From Phycicoccus sp. (GTDB taxonomy: Bacteria; Actinomycetota; Actinomycetes; Actinomycetales; Dermatophilaceae), in NCBI GenBank assembly GCA_017993715.1, contig JAGOME010000020.1:1-57211 (forward strand): a stretch of DNA of 57,211 nt, in the 5' to 3' direction. The position numbers and the translations under genes are program-made. Below are positions 37,616 to 47,063 of the stretch, piece after piece; the first letter of the stretch is position 1; each line of letters begins with the position of its first letter. The notes below the pieces were generated by a model. The model ran no database searches. It was not told the DNA's origin and saw only the letters and a program-made list of their open reading frames with translations.

Positions 37616-40600
37616 ATGTTCCTCCTTGCCGACGGCGACCTCGTGGTCAGCGCGAGCGACCTGCGGCTCGCAGCGACGTGTGAGTTCGCCACCGTGACGG
37701 CACTGGATGTCACCGTGGGCCGGGCGCCCCGGACCGAGGATGTCCGCGACGCGATGACCCGACGGATCAGCGAGCTCGGCAACCAGCACGAGCAGCGTGA
37801 GCTCCTGCGGCTCGCGCGCGAGCACCCCGGACGCGTCGTCCAGTTCGCCCGACCCCGCTACACACGCGACGGACTCGTCGCCGCCAATGACGAGACTTTT
37901 GCGGCCCTGAGGTCCGGGGCCGAGGTCGTCGTCCAAGCCACCTTCTTCGACGGCACTTTTGTCGGGCACGCGGACTTCCTCGAGCTCACCGATGAGGGGT
38001 GGCTGGTGTGTGACACCAAGCTGGCTCGGACCGAGTCGGTGCCGGCCCTGCTCCAGATCGCCGCGTATGCCGCCCAGCTCACCGCAGCCGGAGTCCCCAC
38101 CGCCCCGGTGGCGCGGCTCCTGCTCGGATCCGGGCTCATCACAGACCATGCGCTGGTCGACCTGCTGCCGGTCTACCGGGCACGGCGGGCCCGCCTTGAC
38201 CAGATGTTGGCCGAGCACCGCGCCGATCCGGGAGTGGCGCAGTGGGGCGATCCCCGTTGGCTGGCGTGCGGGCGGTGTGAGGACTGCCTGGCGGCCGCCG
38301 AGGCGGCCCGTGACGTCCTCCTCGTCGCCGGGGTGCGGATGCCGACCCGTCACAAGCTCTTCGACGCCGGGGTCACGACCATCGAGGAACTAGCCACCCG
38401 CAGCCTTCCGGTCCCGGGAGTGCGCAATGCCGCACTCGACCGGATCCGACACCAAGCAACCCTGCAACTGCGCCAGGACCACGACCCTGACGGCACGGTC
38501 TATGCGGAGGTCGTGGCCGCCGACGCCTTGGCCAAACTGCCGGTCCCCTCACCGGGAGACCTGTTCTTCGACTTCGAGGGCGACCCCCTGTGGGCCGAGC
38601 GAGGCTCCCAGGATTGGGGCTTGGAGTATCTGTTCGGCGTCGTCGAGGTCGACACCGGCACGCCCGTGTACCGCGCCTTTTGGGCCACGGACCGCGCAGA
38701 GGAAAAGCAGGCCCTCGTGGACTTCCTGCGCTACCTGGCCCAGCGACGCCGACAGTGGCCGGACCTGCACGTCTACCACTACGCCGACTACGAAAAGGCG
38801 GCGCTGCTGCGCCTCGCCGTCCGGCATGCCGTCGGTGAGGAGGAGGTCGACCAGCTCCTGCGCGAGGGCGTCCTGGTCGACCTGTTCACCATCGTCCGGG
38901 CGGGGATCCGGATCTCCCAGCGCTCCTACTCCATCAAAAAGCTCGAGCCGCTCTACATGCCAAGCCGGGAGATCGACCTGCAAAGCGGCGGCGACTCGAT
39001 CGTCGTCCACCATGAGTTGGTTTCGGCACGCGAGTTGGGCCAGGCTGCGCGCACCCAACAGTTGCAACAGGAGATCAGCGACTACAACCGCGACGACTGC
39101 GTCTCCACCTGGCTCCTGCGCGACTGGCTGCTCGCCCAGCTGGCGAGCGCGCAGGACGGTGCACCGCTGGACTCGGGGCTGATCTCGACGGACCCGACGC
39201 GTGCGCCGGTGGATCCCGGTGATGCCACCCCGCCCACCCTCAGCCCGGATCGGCAGGCCCGGGTCGACCTCGAGGACGCCCTACGCGCGCTTATCGCTGA
39301 GGTCAAACCCCATGAGCGGACGCCGGAGCAGCAGGCCGTGGCGCTGGCGGCCTCAGCCGTCCAGTTCCATGCACGCGAGGACAAGCCCTTCTGGTGGCGG
39401 CACTTTGACCGGCTGCGCTCCCCCGTCGATGATTGGTTGCACGACCAGGGCGTCTTCATCGTCCATGGGTCGCAGCAAGAAGAGCCCTGGCAGGCAGCGA
39501 CGCCGCGGCAACGCCCCCGGCGCCGGCTGCGCCTCATCGTCGAGCCGCTCGGTGGGGTCGCCGCCTCGCCCGGGGCCGAGGTCAGTGCCGCGTATGCCGC
39601 GCCGCCGCCGCCCGGGATGGAGGTCGAGCCGGCCTTCCACCACGCCAAGTCACCGGCCACGGTGCGCATCGTCGAGGCCGGCGAGACGTCCGAGGTCGAC
39701 GGTCAACTCCGTCAGGAGCTCGTCATCGAGGAGCTCATGCCCAAGGATGGCGAGCGGCACGAGGCGGTCCCCGTCGCGCTGGTTCCCGGTGGGGTCATCC
39801 CCGCGGCCTCCATCGACGTCGCCCTGAGCGACCTTGGCCGGGAGGTCCGGGCATCGTGGCCGGATCTGCCTCGCCGCCCGGCGATCGAGCTGCTCCTGCG
39901 GCGCCCACCGCGGGGGACCTTCCCTGAGACGAGCACGACGGTTGGCACGTCGGCTTCCCTGGACGGCTCGACACGATCCGGTGCGACTGACGGCGCCGGA
40001 CAGGCGGTCGGCCTGGAGGACCCGGGACTTCCCCCCGTTGTGGGAGGTGACTACATCCGCGCGATCACGCGCGCAGTGCACGGGCTGGACCGCTCCTTCG
40101 TGGCCGTCCAGGGTCCCCCGGGCACGGGCAAGACCTACGTGGGCGCCCGGGTCATCGCGGCGCTCGTTCAGGACCACGGCTGGCGAATCGGTGTCTGCGC
40201 CCAGTCCCACGCGGCGATCGAGAACCTCCTCAAGGCCGTCGTCGACGCGGGGGTGCCGGGGTGTCAAGTCGCCAAGATGACCAAGGAGACCGTCGACCCA
40301 ACCTGGACTCCGCTGGACAAGGCCGATGATCTGGCCGACTTCGCGAGCGGACAGGCCGATGGCTACGTCATCGGCGGGACCGCCTGGGACCTGACCAACA
40401 CCCGCCGAGTCGACCGTGACCAGCTCGACCTCGTGGTCATCGATGAGGCTGGTCAGTTTTCCCTGGCCAAGACTCTGGCCGTCTCGGTGGCCGCCCCACG
40501 CTTGCTCCTCCTCGGGGATCCGCAGCAGCTGCCGCAGGTCACCCAGGGCCAGCACCCCGACCCCGTCGACCTGTCCGCCCTCGGCTGGCTGATCGGCGAC

Positions 40601-42166
40601 GAGCCTGTGCTGTCACCGGATCTCGGCTACTTCCTCGACACAACCTGGCGGATGCATCCCGCCCTGACTGCCCCGGTATCCCGGTTGGCGTATGCCGGTC
40701 AGCTCCACTCCCGGGACGAGGTGACCGCGGCCCGCTCACTCCAGGGGGTCCAGCCTGGCCTACACCTGCGCCTGGTCGAGCATCACGACAACAGCAATTC
40801 GTCGCCGGAGGAGGCCTCGGCTGTGGTCGGGCTGGTCGATGACCTCCTCGATCGCACCTGGACGGACCCTCGTGATGAGGCCGCGGCCCAGGGACGCCCA
40901 CTGGAGCAACGCGACATCCTCGTGGTGGCGGCGTACAACAACCAGGTGGCCACGATCGCCGCAGCGCTGGCCGATGCCGGTCTGGACGAGGTGGCCGTCG
41001 GCACGGTCGACAAGTTCCAGGGGCGCGAGGCGCCAATCGCGATCTTGTCCATGGCCGCTTCGGCGCCCAGTGACGTCAGCCGCGGGATCGGCTTCCTGCT
41101 CAGCCGCAACCGCCTCAACGTCGCCATCTCACGAGCCCAGTACGCGGCCTTCATCGTCCACTCGCCGTTGCTGGTCGACCTTGCCCCGCGGTCCCCGGCG
41201 GAGCTGACCACCCTCGGCGCCTTCCTCGGCCTCCGAGACGAGGCGATTTCGGTGACCTACGCACCTCAAAGGAGTGAGGTCGAGCTCCCCACGTTGCCAT
41301 GCTCCCGCAGCAGGTTGAAGAAGCTGGGCAAGAGCCTTCAGACCCGAGTCCCACTTGAGGAGGCTGATCGAGCACTTTGGGGCGATGTCATGCAGGCATA
41401 CGCAGGCGCCTCACAGATCGCGAGCCGTCGCATCCGAGGTGTCTTGCGGGCAATGCTCTTCGATGCCGCCAGTGCCTCGATAACCGACCGTCCGGCGAAG
41501 ACACGCATCTCCATCGTCGAGAAACTGATCCGTGAACCCGGCATGGGCCTCCATGTGATGCAGGACATCGTCGGGGCCCGAATCACCGGTGATCTGACAC
41601 TGAGCCAGCAGGCAGAACTTGCAGAGATGCTTCGAGCGTCTTTCGAAGACGGCGCATACGCACCAAGGGTCCAGTCCCGAGGAATGGATACTGCCGGAGT
41701 TACCAACGCCGGCGACGGCTATCGAGCCTTGCACGTGGTTGTCCACATCGGTCACATCCCGATGGAGATTCAGGTCAGAACTCTGCTTCAAGACGCTTGG
41801 GCGCAGGTCTTCGAGAAGTTGGGTGACGTTTGGGGTCGTCAGATCAGGTACGGTGGCCAGCCCCTCGAACCCCATCGTCGCTCCGCCGACGCCCGGACAC
41901 GAAGCCAAGTCCTCGCGGACCTGAAGGCCCTCAGCGCGACCGCTCGCGACATCGAGATCGCCGAGGATCAGCGAAATCTGCACGAGTGGGATCCAGTTAG
42001 ACGCCCACATGATGAGGAAGGCTGGGACACGGGCAGCACCCCGTCTCCGGTTCGTCCCGGGGTCAGCCGTCAGGACCTCGAACGACTCCACGACCTACGC
42101 GGTGACTACTTCGATCGGTTGACGAGTATCCTGCAAGCAGTGAGCGAGGAGGTGGAGCGACCGTGA
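37616..42166 (+). CDS. RecB/Cas4-like nuclease-DEDD exonuclease-SF1 helicase fused to a RelA/SpoT synthetase domain
   Basis: 1516 aa in one frame. Residues 1-250: TM0106-type RecB nuclease with GHADF (about 119), VCDTK (Asp133, Lys135) and QIAAY (147-151), plus Cys23 and CGRCEDC, four cysteines like the Fe-S of Cas4/AddB. About 315-500: RNase H-like exonuclease, LFFDFEGDPLW (Asp319, Glu321) to YNRDDC. About 820-1215: SF1 helicase, Walker A GPPGTGKT (833), VVIDEAGQ (about 943), and VDKFQGREA and RLNVAISRA near the end. From about 1220 a RelA/SpoT domain: MQDIVGARI (Asp1317), GDGYRALH (Tyr1369), MEIQVRTLL (Glu1384), DAWAQVFEKL. I infer a defence or stress enzyme; the four-module architecture is unfamiliar to me. 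Confidence 0.85.
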   Translation: MFLLADGDLVVSASDLRLAATCEFATVTALDVTVGRAPRTEDVRDAMTRRISELGNQHEQRELLRLAREHPGRVVQFARPRYTRDGLVAANDETFAALRSGAEVVVQATFFDGTFVGHADFLELTDEGWLVCDTKLARTESVPALLQIAAYAAQLTAAGVPTAPVARLLLGSGLITDHALVDLLPVYRARRARLDQMLAEHRADPGVAQWGDPRWLACGRCEDCLAAAEAARDVLLVAGVRMPTRHKLFDAGVTTIEELATRSLPVPGVRNAALDRIRHQATLQLRQDHDPDGTVYAEVVAADALAKLPVPSPGDLFFDFEGDPLWAERGSQDWGLEYLFGVVEVDTGTPVYRAFWATDRAEEKQALVDFLRYLAQRRRQWPDLHVYHYADYEKAALLRLAVRHAVGEEEVDQLLREGVLVDLFTIVRAGIRISQRSYSIKKLEPLYMPSREIDLQSGGDSIVVHHELVSARELGQAARTQQLQQEISDYNRDDCVSTWLLRDWLLAQLASAQDGAPLDSGLISTDPTRAPVDPGDATPPTLSPDRQARVDLEDALRALIAEVKPHERTPEQQAVALAASAVQFHAREDKPFWWRHFDRLRSPVDDWLHDQGVFIVHGSQQEEPWQAATPRQRPRRRLRLIVEPLGGVAASPGAEVSAAYAAPPPPGMEVEPAFHHAKSPATVRIVEAGETSEVDGQLRQELVIEELMPKDGERHEAVPVALVPGGVIPAASIDVALSDLGREVRASWPDLPRRPAIELLLRRPPRGTFPETSTTVGTSASLDGSTRSGATDGAGQAVGLEDPGLPPVVGGDYIRAITRAVHGLDRSFVAVQGPPGTGKTYVGARVIAALVQDHGWRIGVCAQSHAAIENLLKAVVDAGVPGCQVAKMTKETVDPTWTPLDKADDLADFASGQADGYVIGGTAWDLTNTRRVDRDQLDLVVIDEAGQFSLAKTLAVSVAAPRLLLLGDPQQLPQVTQGQHPDPVDLSALGWLIGDEPVLSPDLGYFLDTTWRMHPALTAPVSRLAYAGQLHSRDEVTAARSLQGVQPGLHLRLVEHHDNSNSSPEEASAVVGLVDDLLDRTWTDPRDEAAAQGRPLEQRDILVVAAYNNQVATIAAALADAGLDEVAVGTVDKFQGREAPIAILSMAASAPSDVSRGIGFLLSRNRLNVAISRAQYAAFIVHSPLLVDLAPRSPAELTTLGAFLGLRDEAISVTYAPQRSEVELPTLPCSRSRLKKLGKSLQTRVPLEEADRALWGDVMQAYAGASQIASRRIRGVLRAMLFDAASASITDRPAKTRISIVEKLIREPGMGLHVMQDIVGARITGDLTLSQQAELAEMLRASFEDGAYAPRVQSRGMDTAGVTNAGDGYRALHVVVHIGHIPMEIQVRTLLQDAWAQVFEKLGDVWGRQIRYGGQPLEPHRRSADARTRSQVLADLKALSATARDIEIAEDQRNLHEWDPVRRPHDEEGWDTGSTPSPVRPGVSRQDLERLHDLRGDYFDRLTSILQAVSEEVERP

Positions 42167-42408
42167 AGTACTTTCTGATGACCTACCACCGTCCCAGTGG
42201 AGCAGTCGATATCGTCGAGACGTTCGAAGAGCAGCGCTACGCAGAGGCAATCTCTCGAAGGCTGGACCTCGAAGACTCCCTGGCCTCGCAGCCTGACGTA
42301 GAGATCGTCATCCTGGGTGCGACCAGCGAGGCGGACCTCCACCGGACCCACGCGCGCTACTTCACCACCCTGGCTGACCTACTCCACGGAGCATCTGAGG
42401 CCTCGTAG
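42163..42408 (+). CDS. Small 81-aa protein overlapping the helicase-RelSpo gene (GTG start)
   Basis: The GTG start overlaps the fusion gene's stop (GTGA), showing translational coupling. The product begins KYFLMTYHRPSGAVDIV and ends with a DVEIVILGATSEADLHRTHA stretch, an alpha/beta pattern. It resembles, from memory and without verification, small proteins next to stand-alone RelA/SpoT-domain genes. By position it could be an antitoxin or a regulator of the alarmone domain. No transmembrane segment or known DNA-binding motif is visible. It ends 29 bp from the convergent galK stop. Confidence 0.75.
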   Translation: MKYFLMTYHRPSGAVDIVETFEEQRYAEAISRRLDLEDSLASQPDVEIVILGATSEADLHRTHARYFTTLADLLHGASEAS

Positions 42409-42437
42409 GCAGAAATGCCTAGGCGTGATCCTGGACG

Positions 42438-43607
42438 TCAGAGGTCGCGGCGGGCTCCGTCGGCGGGGGTCACGGTGAATGATGCTGGCGCCGCCCAACC
42501 CTGAGCCGCGAATGCCGCCGCAATAGCGGCCTGCACGGCGCCCACCGCGACCACGGGAACTAGCGCAATCGACGAACCCCCGAAGCCACCCCCGGTCATC
42601 CGCGCCCCCAACGCACCCGCCGATCGGGCCGCCTCCACTGACACGTCGAGCTCGGCGCAGCTCACCTCGAAATCGTCCCGCAGCGACGCATGCGAAGCGT
42701 CAAACAGGCGACCCACCTCCGCCAGGTCGCCCGATCGCAGCGCCCCCACACAAGCCACGACCCGATCTATCTCGGTCACGACATGACGTGTGCGCCTGCG
42801 CAGCTCGTCATCGGGCAGCCGATCGAGCGCATCGGCCAACTCCCCCAGGGGAATCTCCCGCAACGAGCCCACCCCGAGGAGCGCCGCCGCCCGCTCGCAG
42901 GCGGACCGGCGCATGGCGTACTGCCCATCCACCAAAGCATGGTGAGCCCGGGTATCGGTCACGAGGATGACCTGCTCGACGCCCGAGGCCGTGAGCGACA
43001 GGGGCACCTGTTCGGTGGACCCGTCGCGGCAGTCCAGCAGGAGGGCGTGGCCCGCCCGACCCAGCATCGACGCCGCCTGATCCATGCCACCGGTGGGTGC
43101 CAACGCGATCTCGTTCTCGGCCCGCACGCATGCCGCTGCCAGCTCAGCCCGGCCCGAGGGTGAGTCCAGCAACCCGAGACCCATCAGGTCACCGACAGCT
43201 GCCGCGACCGCGCACTCCAGCGCTGCCGAGCTCGACAGGCCAGCGCCAGTCGGCACATCGGAGTAGATGACAATATCGAGGCCACCCACGTCATTCCCAT
43301 TCTCCCGCAACGCCCAGAGCACACCGGCGACGTAGGCCGCCCACCCTCCGGGCACCGTCGGGGAGATCCCGGCGACCTCGACCTGCACGGTGTCACCCAC
43401 GGTGGCCGAGTGGATGCGCAGCACCCCGTCGGCGCGCGGCGCCGCCGCCGCCCACGTCCGTCGCGGGATCGCCATCGGGAGGACGAGGCCGGCGTTGTAG
43501 TCGACGTGCTCACCGATGAGGTTGACCCGCCCGGGCGCCGACCACACTCCCACGGGATCGGATCCATAGGTCCTGCGAAACAGGCCTGTGGATGCCGCCG
43601 CACTCAT
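42438..43607 (-). CDS. galK: Galactokinase
   Basis: 389 aa, starting MSAAASTGLFRRTYG. GHMP kinase with the galactokinase signature GRVNLIGEHVDYNAG, ATP loop VPTGAGLSSSAALE and C-terminal MTGGGFGGSSIAL. It phosphorylates galactose at C1. The ATG overlaps the galT stop (ATGA), so it is translated as the last gene of the galA-galT-galK run. Confidence 0.95.
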   Translation of the reverse strand: MSAAASTGLFRRTYGSDPVGVWSAPGRVNLIGEHVDYNAGLVLPMAIPRRTWAAAAPRADGVLRIHSATVGDTVQVEVAGISPTVPGGWAAYVAGVLWALRENGNDVGGLDIVIYSDVPTGAGLSSSAALECAVAAAVGDLMGLGLLDSPSGRAELAAACVRAENEIALAPTGGMDQAASMLGRAGHALLLDCRDGSTEQVPLSLTASGVEQVILVTDTRAHHALVDGQYAMRRSACERAAALLGVGSLREIPLGELADALDRLPDDELRRRTRHVVTEIDRVVACVGALRSGDLAEVGRLFDASHASLRDDFEVSCAELDVSVEAARSAGALGARMTGGGFGGSSIALVPVVAVGAVQAAIAAAFAAQGWAAPASFTVTPADGARRDL

Positions 43608-44716
43608 GCCAACTCCCGAAGTCGCGCCGCCACCGTCTCGGGCGAGACGTCGACGACCCATCCTCCAACACCGGACTCCGAACCGGCGAGGTACTTCACC
43701 TTCGTCGCCGTCCGCAGGATCGACATCACCTGCAGGTGGAGCCGGGAGACATCCCGGCCCTCCCCGGCGGGGGCCTGCTGCCAACCGGCGATGTAGGGCA
43801 GGCGGATCGGCTCCCCCGCATCGCTCACGTAGTAGCGATCCAGGGCGCGGAGCAGCCGCAGGTAGGCCACCGCCAGGTCGGCGCGTTCGTCCACCCCCAG
43901 GGCCGGGAGGTCCGGAACGTCCCGGCGCGGCACGAGGTGCACTTCGACCGGCCATCGTGCGGCGAAGGGCACATACGCGACCCAGTGCTCGCTCTCCAGG
44001 ACGATGCGCCGCCCGTCGGCGAGTTCGGTGGCCAGAATGTCGGCGCCGAGCAGGCGCCCGGTGCGAGCGGCATACGCATGCGCCTGGTCGAGCAGGGCCG
44101 CGGTGCGGGCCGGCAGGCGCGGGTAGGCGTAGATCTGGCCGTGCGGATGCGACAGGGTGACACCGATCTGGTCACCCCGGTTCTCGAAGCAGAACACCGA
44201 CGCGATGCCCTCGAGCGCGCTTAGCCGCTCGGTACGCTCGGCCCACACGTCGATCACAGTGCTGACGCGGTCGACAGAGAGGTCGGCGAATGTTACGTCG
44301 TGCGCGCTGGTGAAACACACGACCTCGCACCGTCCCCGGGCGGGCGCCCTCGACAGCAGGTCAGGCGCGGCATTCGGGCCTGACGGCCCAGGATCGGCCT
44401 CGGCGGCATACGACGGAAACCGGTTCTCGAACACGACGACGTCGTAGTCGGCCTCGGGGATCTCGGATGGAGCGCTCCCGATTCCGCTGGGGCACAGCGG
44501 ACATTCATCTCGAGGCGGCTGGAAGGTGCGGTGCTGTCGATGCCCCGCCACCGCCACCCAGTCCCCGACCAGCGGGTCGCGCCGGATCTGCCCGGCACGG
44601 ACCCGAGGGCCGAGGTCCCGGGTGTCCGGGGCGAGCCTGGGCGTGCTGCTCACGTCGTCGTAGTAGATGATCTCCCGGCCATCGGACAGGGTTCGGCTGG
44701 TGCGTCGGGCCCTCAC
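43604..44716 (-). CDS. galT: Galactose-1-phosphate uridylyltransferase
   Basis: 370 aa from the GTG at 44716, overlapping the alpha-galactosidase stop (GTGA). Zinc-site CPLCPSG, FENRFPSYAAEAD, the active-site loop LSHPHGQIYAY (nucleophilic His) and EVHLVPRRDVPDLP are present. It transfers UMP from UDP-glucose to galactose-1-phosphate in the Leloir pathway. No galE is in the window. Confidence 0.94.
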   Translation of the reverse strand: MRARRTSRTLSDGREIIYYDDVSSTPRLAPDTRDLGPRVRAGQIRRDPLVGDWVAVAGHRQHRTFQPPRDECPLCPSGIGSAPSEIPEADYDVVVFENRFPSYAAEADPGPSGPNAAPDLLSRAPARGRCEVVCFTSAHDVTFADLSVDRVSTVIDVWAERTERLSALEGIASVFCFENRGDQIGVTLSHPHGQIYAYPRLPARTAALLDQAHAYAARTGRLLGADILATELADGRRIVLESEHWVAYVPFAARWPVEVHLVPRRDVPDLPALGVDERADLAVAYLRLLRALDRYYVSDAGEPIRLPYIAGWQQAPAGEGRDVSRLHLQVMSILRTATKVKYLAGSESGVGGWVVDVSPETVAARLRELA

Positions 44717-46959
44717 GAACCGACCCGCTCGGCCCGGATCAGGACCAGCTCGTCGACCGGGAGGGCAGGCGCCTGAAGGCCGACCGTGCCCAGGAACCGA
44801 CCGCTGAGGTCGATGGGTTCCCGCAGCCACTGCGGTCCGGTCGACAGGCCTGGCACGACCTGCGGTCCTGGGACGGTCACCTGATAGGTCGCCCCCTCGT
44901 CCAGCCCGGGGAGGGCGATCCGTCCGGGCGGCCAGACCAGCGAGTGGTCGAGCATCGAGAAGCGGTACAGCGCCTCACTCTGGTCGAGAGCGACCACGCC
45001 ATCAAGCTGGGTCGCGTCGTTGGCCATATCCGCGTGGACGACGGTGCCCGAGTGCAGCAGCGCGCGGTGGGCCTTGTGGAAGGCGACCCAGGCCGCGAGC
45101 CGAGCGCGGTCCTCCTGCGAGGCAGCACTGAGGTCCCACTCGATCCCGAAGTGCCCCCAGAGGGCGGTCCCCGCGCGGAAGTCGAGCGAGAGGTGCCGTC
45201 CCGTCGTGTGATCGGCACCGGAGCCGATGTGAGTGCCGAGCAGCTCCGGCGGCAGGATGAGACCGGTCCCTCGCACCAGCCGATGGCGTTCGTGCGCGTC
45301 GATGCAGTCCGATACCCACACCCGGTCGGTCACCTCGGCCGTGCTGAGGTCGATGCGGCCCCCTCCACCGGCGCAGGATTCGATCTCCAGCCCCGGATGC
45401 CTGCCCTTGAGCTCGGCCATGAGGGCCTGACTGGCGACCGCCTGCGCATGCACGCCGGGCTCGCGCCCCTCCCCGTGGCCGGCGTCGAGCAGTGGACGGT
45501 TGTGGTCCCACTTGAGGTAGGCGATGTCGTACTCGGCAATGAGCGCACTCATCTGGTCGCGGACATGGGCGTAGGCATCCGGGTGGGTCAGGTCGAGCAC
45601 GTGTTGGTGACGCGAGGCCATCCCCGGGCCGTGCGCGCTCTGCAGGACCCAGTCCGGGTGGGCGCGAGCCACGTCGGAGTCGAGGTTGACCATCTCCGGC
45701 TCGAACCAGAGACCGAACTCCATGCCGAGCCCATGGACCCGATCGACCAGCGGATGCAGGCCCTGCGGGAGGATCTCGGTCGCGACGACCCAGTCCCCCA
45801 GCCCTGCTCGGTCGTCGCGGCGCGCCCCGAACCAGCCGTCGTCGAGGACGTAGCGCTCGACCCCGATCGCCGCGGCCTGCTCGGCGAGGTCGATGAGGTG
45901 GGTCAGGTCCATGTCGAAGTAGACCGCCTCCCAGGTGTTGAGCAGGACCGGCCGGGGTCGTTGCGAATGCTGGGGTCGCGCCCGCAGCATCCGATGCAGG
46001 CGCCCGCTGGCGTCGTCGAGCCCTTCGCCCCAGGTCCCGACCAACCACGGCGAGGTGTAGGTCTCGTCCTGCGCAAGGCGGACCTCACCTGGCAGCAGTC
46101 GTTCGCCGCCGCGTAGGAGCCGCCAGCCGGTGACGGCCCGCTCGGCATACGTCACCTGGTTGCCGCCCCAGGCGACGTGCGCCCCCCATACCTGTCCCCG
46201 GCGGAACCCGAATGCCGTGGTGCCGGCACACAGGAGGGTGGCGGAGTCGTGCCCCGGCCGGCCGCCCCAGGACTCACGCACCCAGGAGCCGATGTCGAAC
46301 GGGCGGCGCTGCGGGTGGCGCTCGTGGGCGTGTCGCCCGGTGAAGTCGAGCAGTTCGCTGGCCTGTGACGGGACCGGCAATGCCGGCTCGAGATGATCGA
46401 CCTGGTAGGGCTCGGCGCCGGTGTTGCGCACCCAGGCGCGGACCCGGACCACACCCTGCTCGGTGAGCTCGAGGTCGGTGCCGACGACCAGTCCGCTGAC
46501 CGAGTCCACGCCCTCGCTGGACAGGGTCAGCGGGCCGTCGCCCAGCCCATCGGCATTCGACATCGGGTCCGCGGAGCCGCCCCGCAGCACGTGGGTCACC
46601 GTGTCGAACGTGGTGCTCCAGTCGCGTCCGTTTCGGCTGCCGAGCAGACCCGGCCGCCCGAGCCATCCGGCGGAGTGCTGGGGCAGGATAGCCACGCTCT
46701 CCTGCGTGTTGACGGTGCTGTCGGCCAGCGGCGTTGACAGTGCCGCCCACAGCGCCGAGGCGTCGGGAGGACCGTCCAGCGCAGGCCCCCAGTGCACGAT
46801 GCAGGGCAGCGCGCGGGCCGTGAGCCGAAGCAGAAGGGCAGTCCCGGAGCGCTGCAGGAGCAGCGGCACGTCCCCCTGGGCGGTGTCGATCGGGGTCGCT
46901 GCGGGCCGGGGGCCGCCGGTGACGTTCGTCGGGTGATCCTGAATGCCGTTCACGGTCAC
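44713..46959 (-). CDS. Alpha-galactosidase, GH36
   Basis: 748 aa. N-terminal beta-supersandwich, TIM barrel and C-terminal beta domain. The nucleophile Asp lies in AYLKWDHNRPLL and the acid/base Asp in VWVSDCIDAHER; VLDDGWFGARRDD is the start of the barrel motif. It releases galactose from melibiose or raffinose-type sugars. No signal peptide, so it acts on sugars imported by the neighbouring ABC system; galactose then passes to GalK and GalT. Confidence 0.94.
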   Translation of the reverse strand: MTVNGIQDHPTNVTGGPRPAATPIDTAQGDVPLLLQRSGTALLLRLTARALPCIVHWGPALDGPPDASALWAALSTPLADSTVNTQESVAILPQHSAGWLGRPGLLGSRNGRDWSTTFDTVTHVLRGGSADPMSNADGLGDGPLTLSSEGVDSVSGLVVGTDLELTEQGVVRVRAWVRNTGAEPYQVDHLEPALPVPSQASELLDFTGRHAHERHPQRRPFDIGSWVRESWGGRPGHDSATLLCAGTTAFGFRRGQVWGAHVAWGGNQVTYAERAVTGWRLLRGGERLLPGEVRLAQDETYTSPWLVGTWGEGLDDASGRLHRMLRARPQHSQRPRPVLLNTWEAVYFDMDLTHLIDLAEQAAAIGVERYVLDDGWFGARRDDRAGLGDWVVATEILPQGLHPLVDRVHGLGMEFGLWFEPEMVNLDSDVARAHPDWVLQSAHGPGMASRHQHVLDLTHPDAYAHVRDQMSALIAEYDIAYLKWDHNRPLLDAGHGEGREPGVHAQAVASQALMAELKGRHPGLEIESCAGGGGRIDLSTAEVTDRVWVSDCIDAHERHRLVRGTGLILPPELLGTHIGSGADHTTGRHLSLDFRAGTALWGHFGIEWDLSAASQEDRARLAAWVAFHKAHRALLHSGTVVHADMANDATQLDGVVALDQSEALYRFSMLDHSLVWPPGRIALPGLDEGATYQVTVPGPQVVPGLSTGPQWLREPIDLSGRFLGTVGLQAPALPVDELVLIRAERVGS

Positions 46960-46993
46960 TCTCTTATCGGGTGGGGTGCGGTGGGGTCGGAAT

Positions 46994-47044
46994 ACCGGTC
47001 GGGGCGGCGTGGGTGTCCGCTCGCCCCGACCGGTAGGCGGCCGT
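46994..47044 (-). terminator. Hairpin between the binding-protein gene and the alpha-galactosidase gene
   Basis: Arms ACCGGTCGGGGCG and CGCCCCGACCGGT (13 bp) with a 25-base loop lie 20 bp after the binding-protein stop. It probably ends or attenuates the ABC transcript ahead of galA, or protects its 3' end. Confidence 0.65.
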
Positions 47045-47063
47045 CAGGTGCGGCCAGCCCACG

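Noticed and set aside
37616-42166. Treating the helicase and RelSpo parts as two genes
   Set aside because: There is no stop codon between them and the frame is continuous, so one fused gene is annotated, with the internal ribosome site noted.
44713-46959. Secreted alpha-galactosidase
   Set aside because: The N-terminus has no signal peptide or lipobox, so the enzyme is taken as cytoplasmic.
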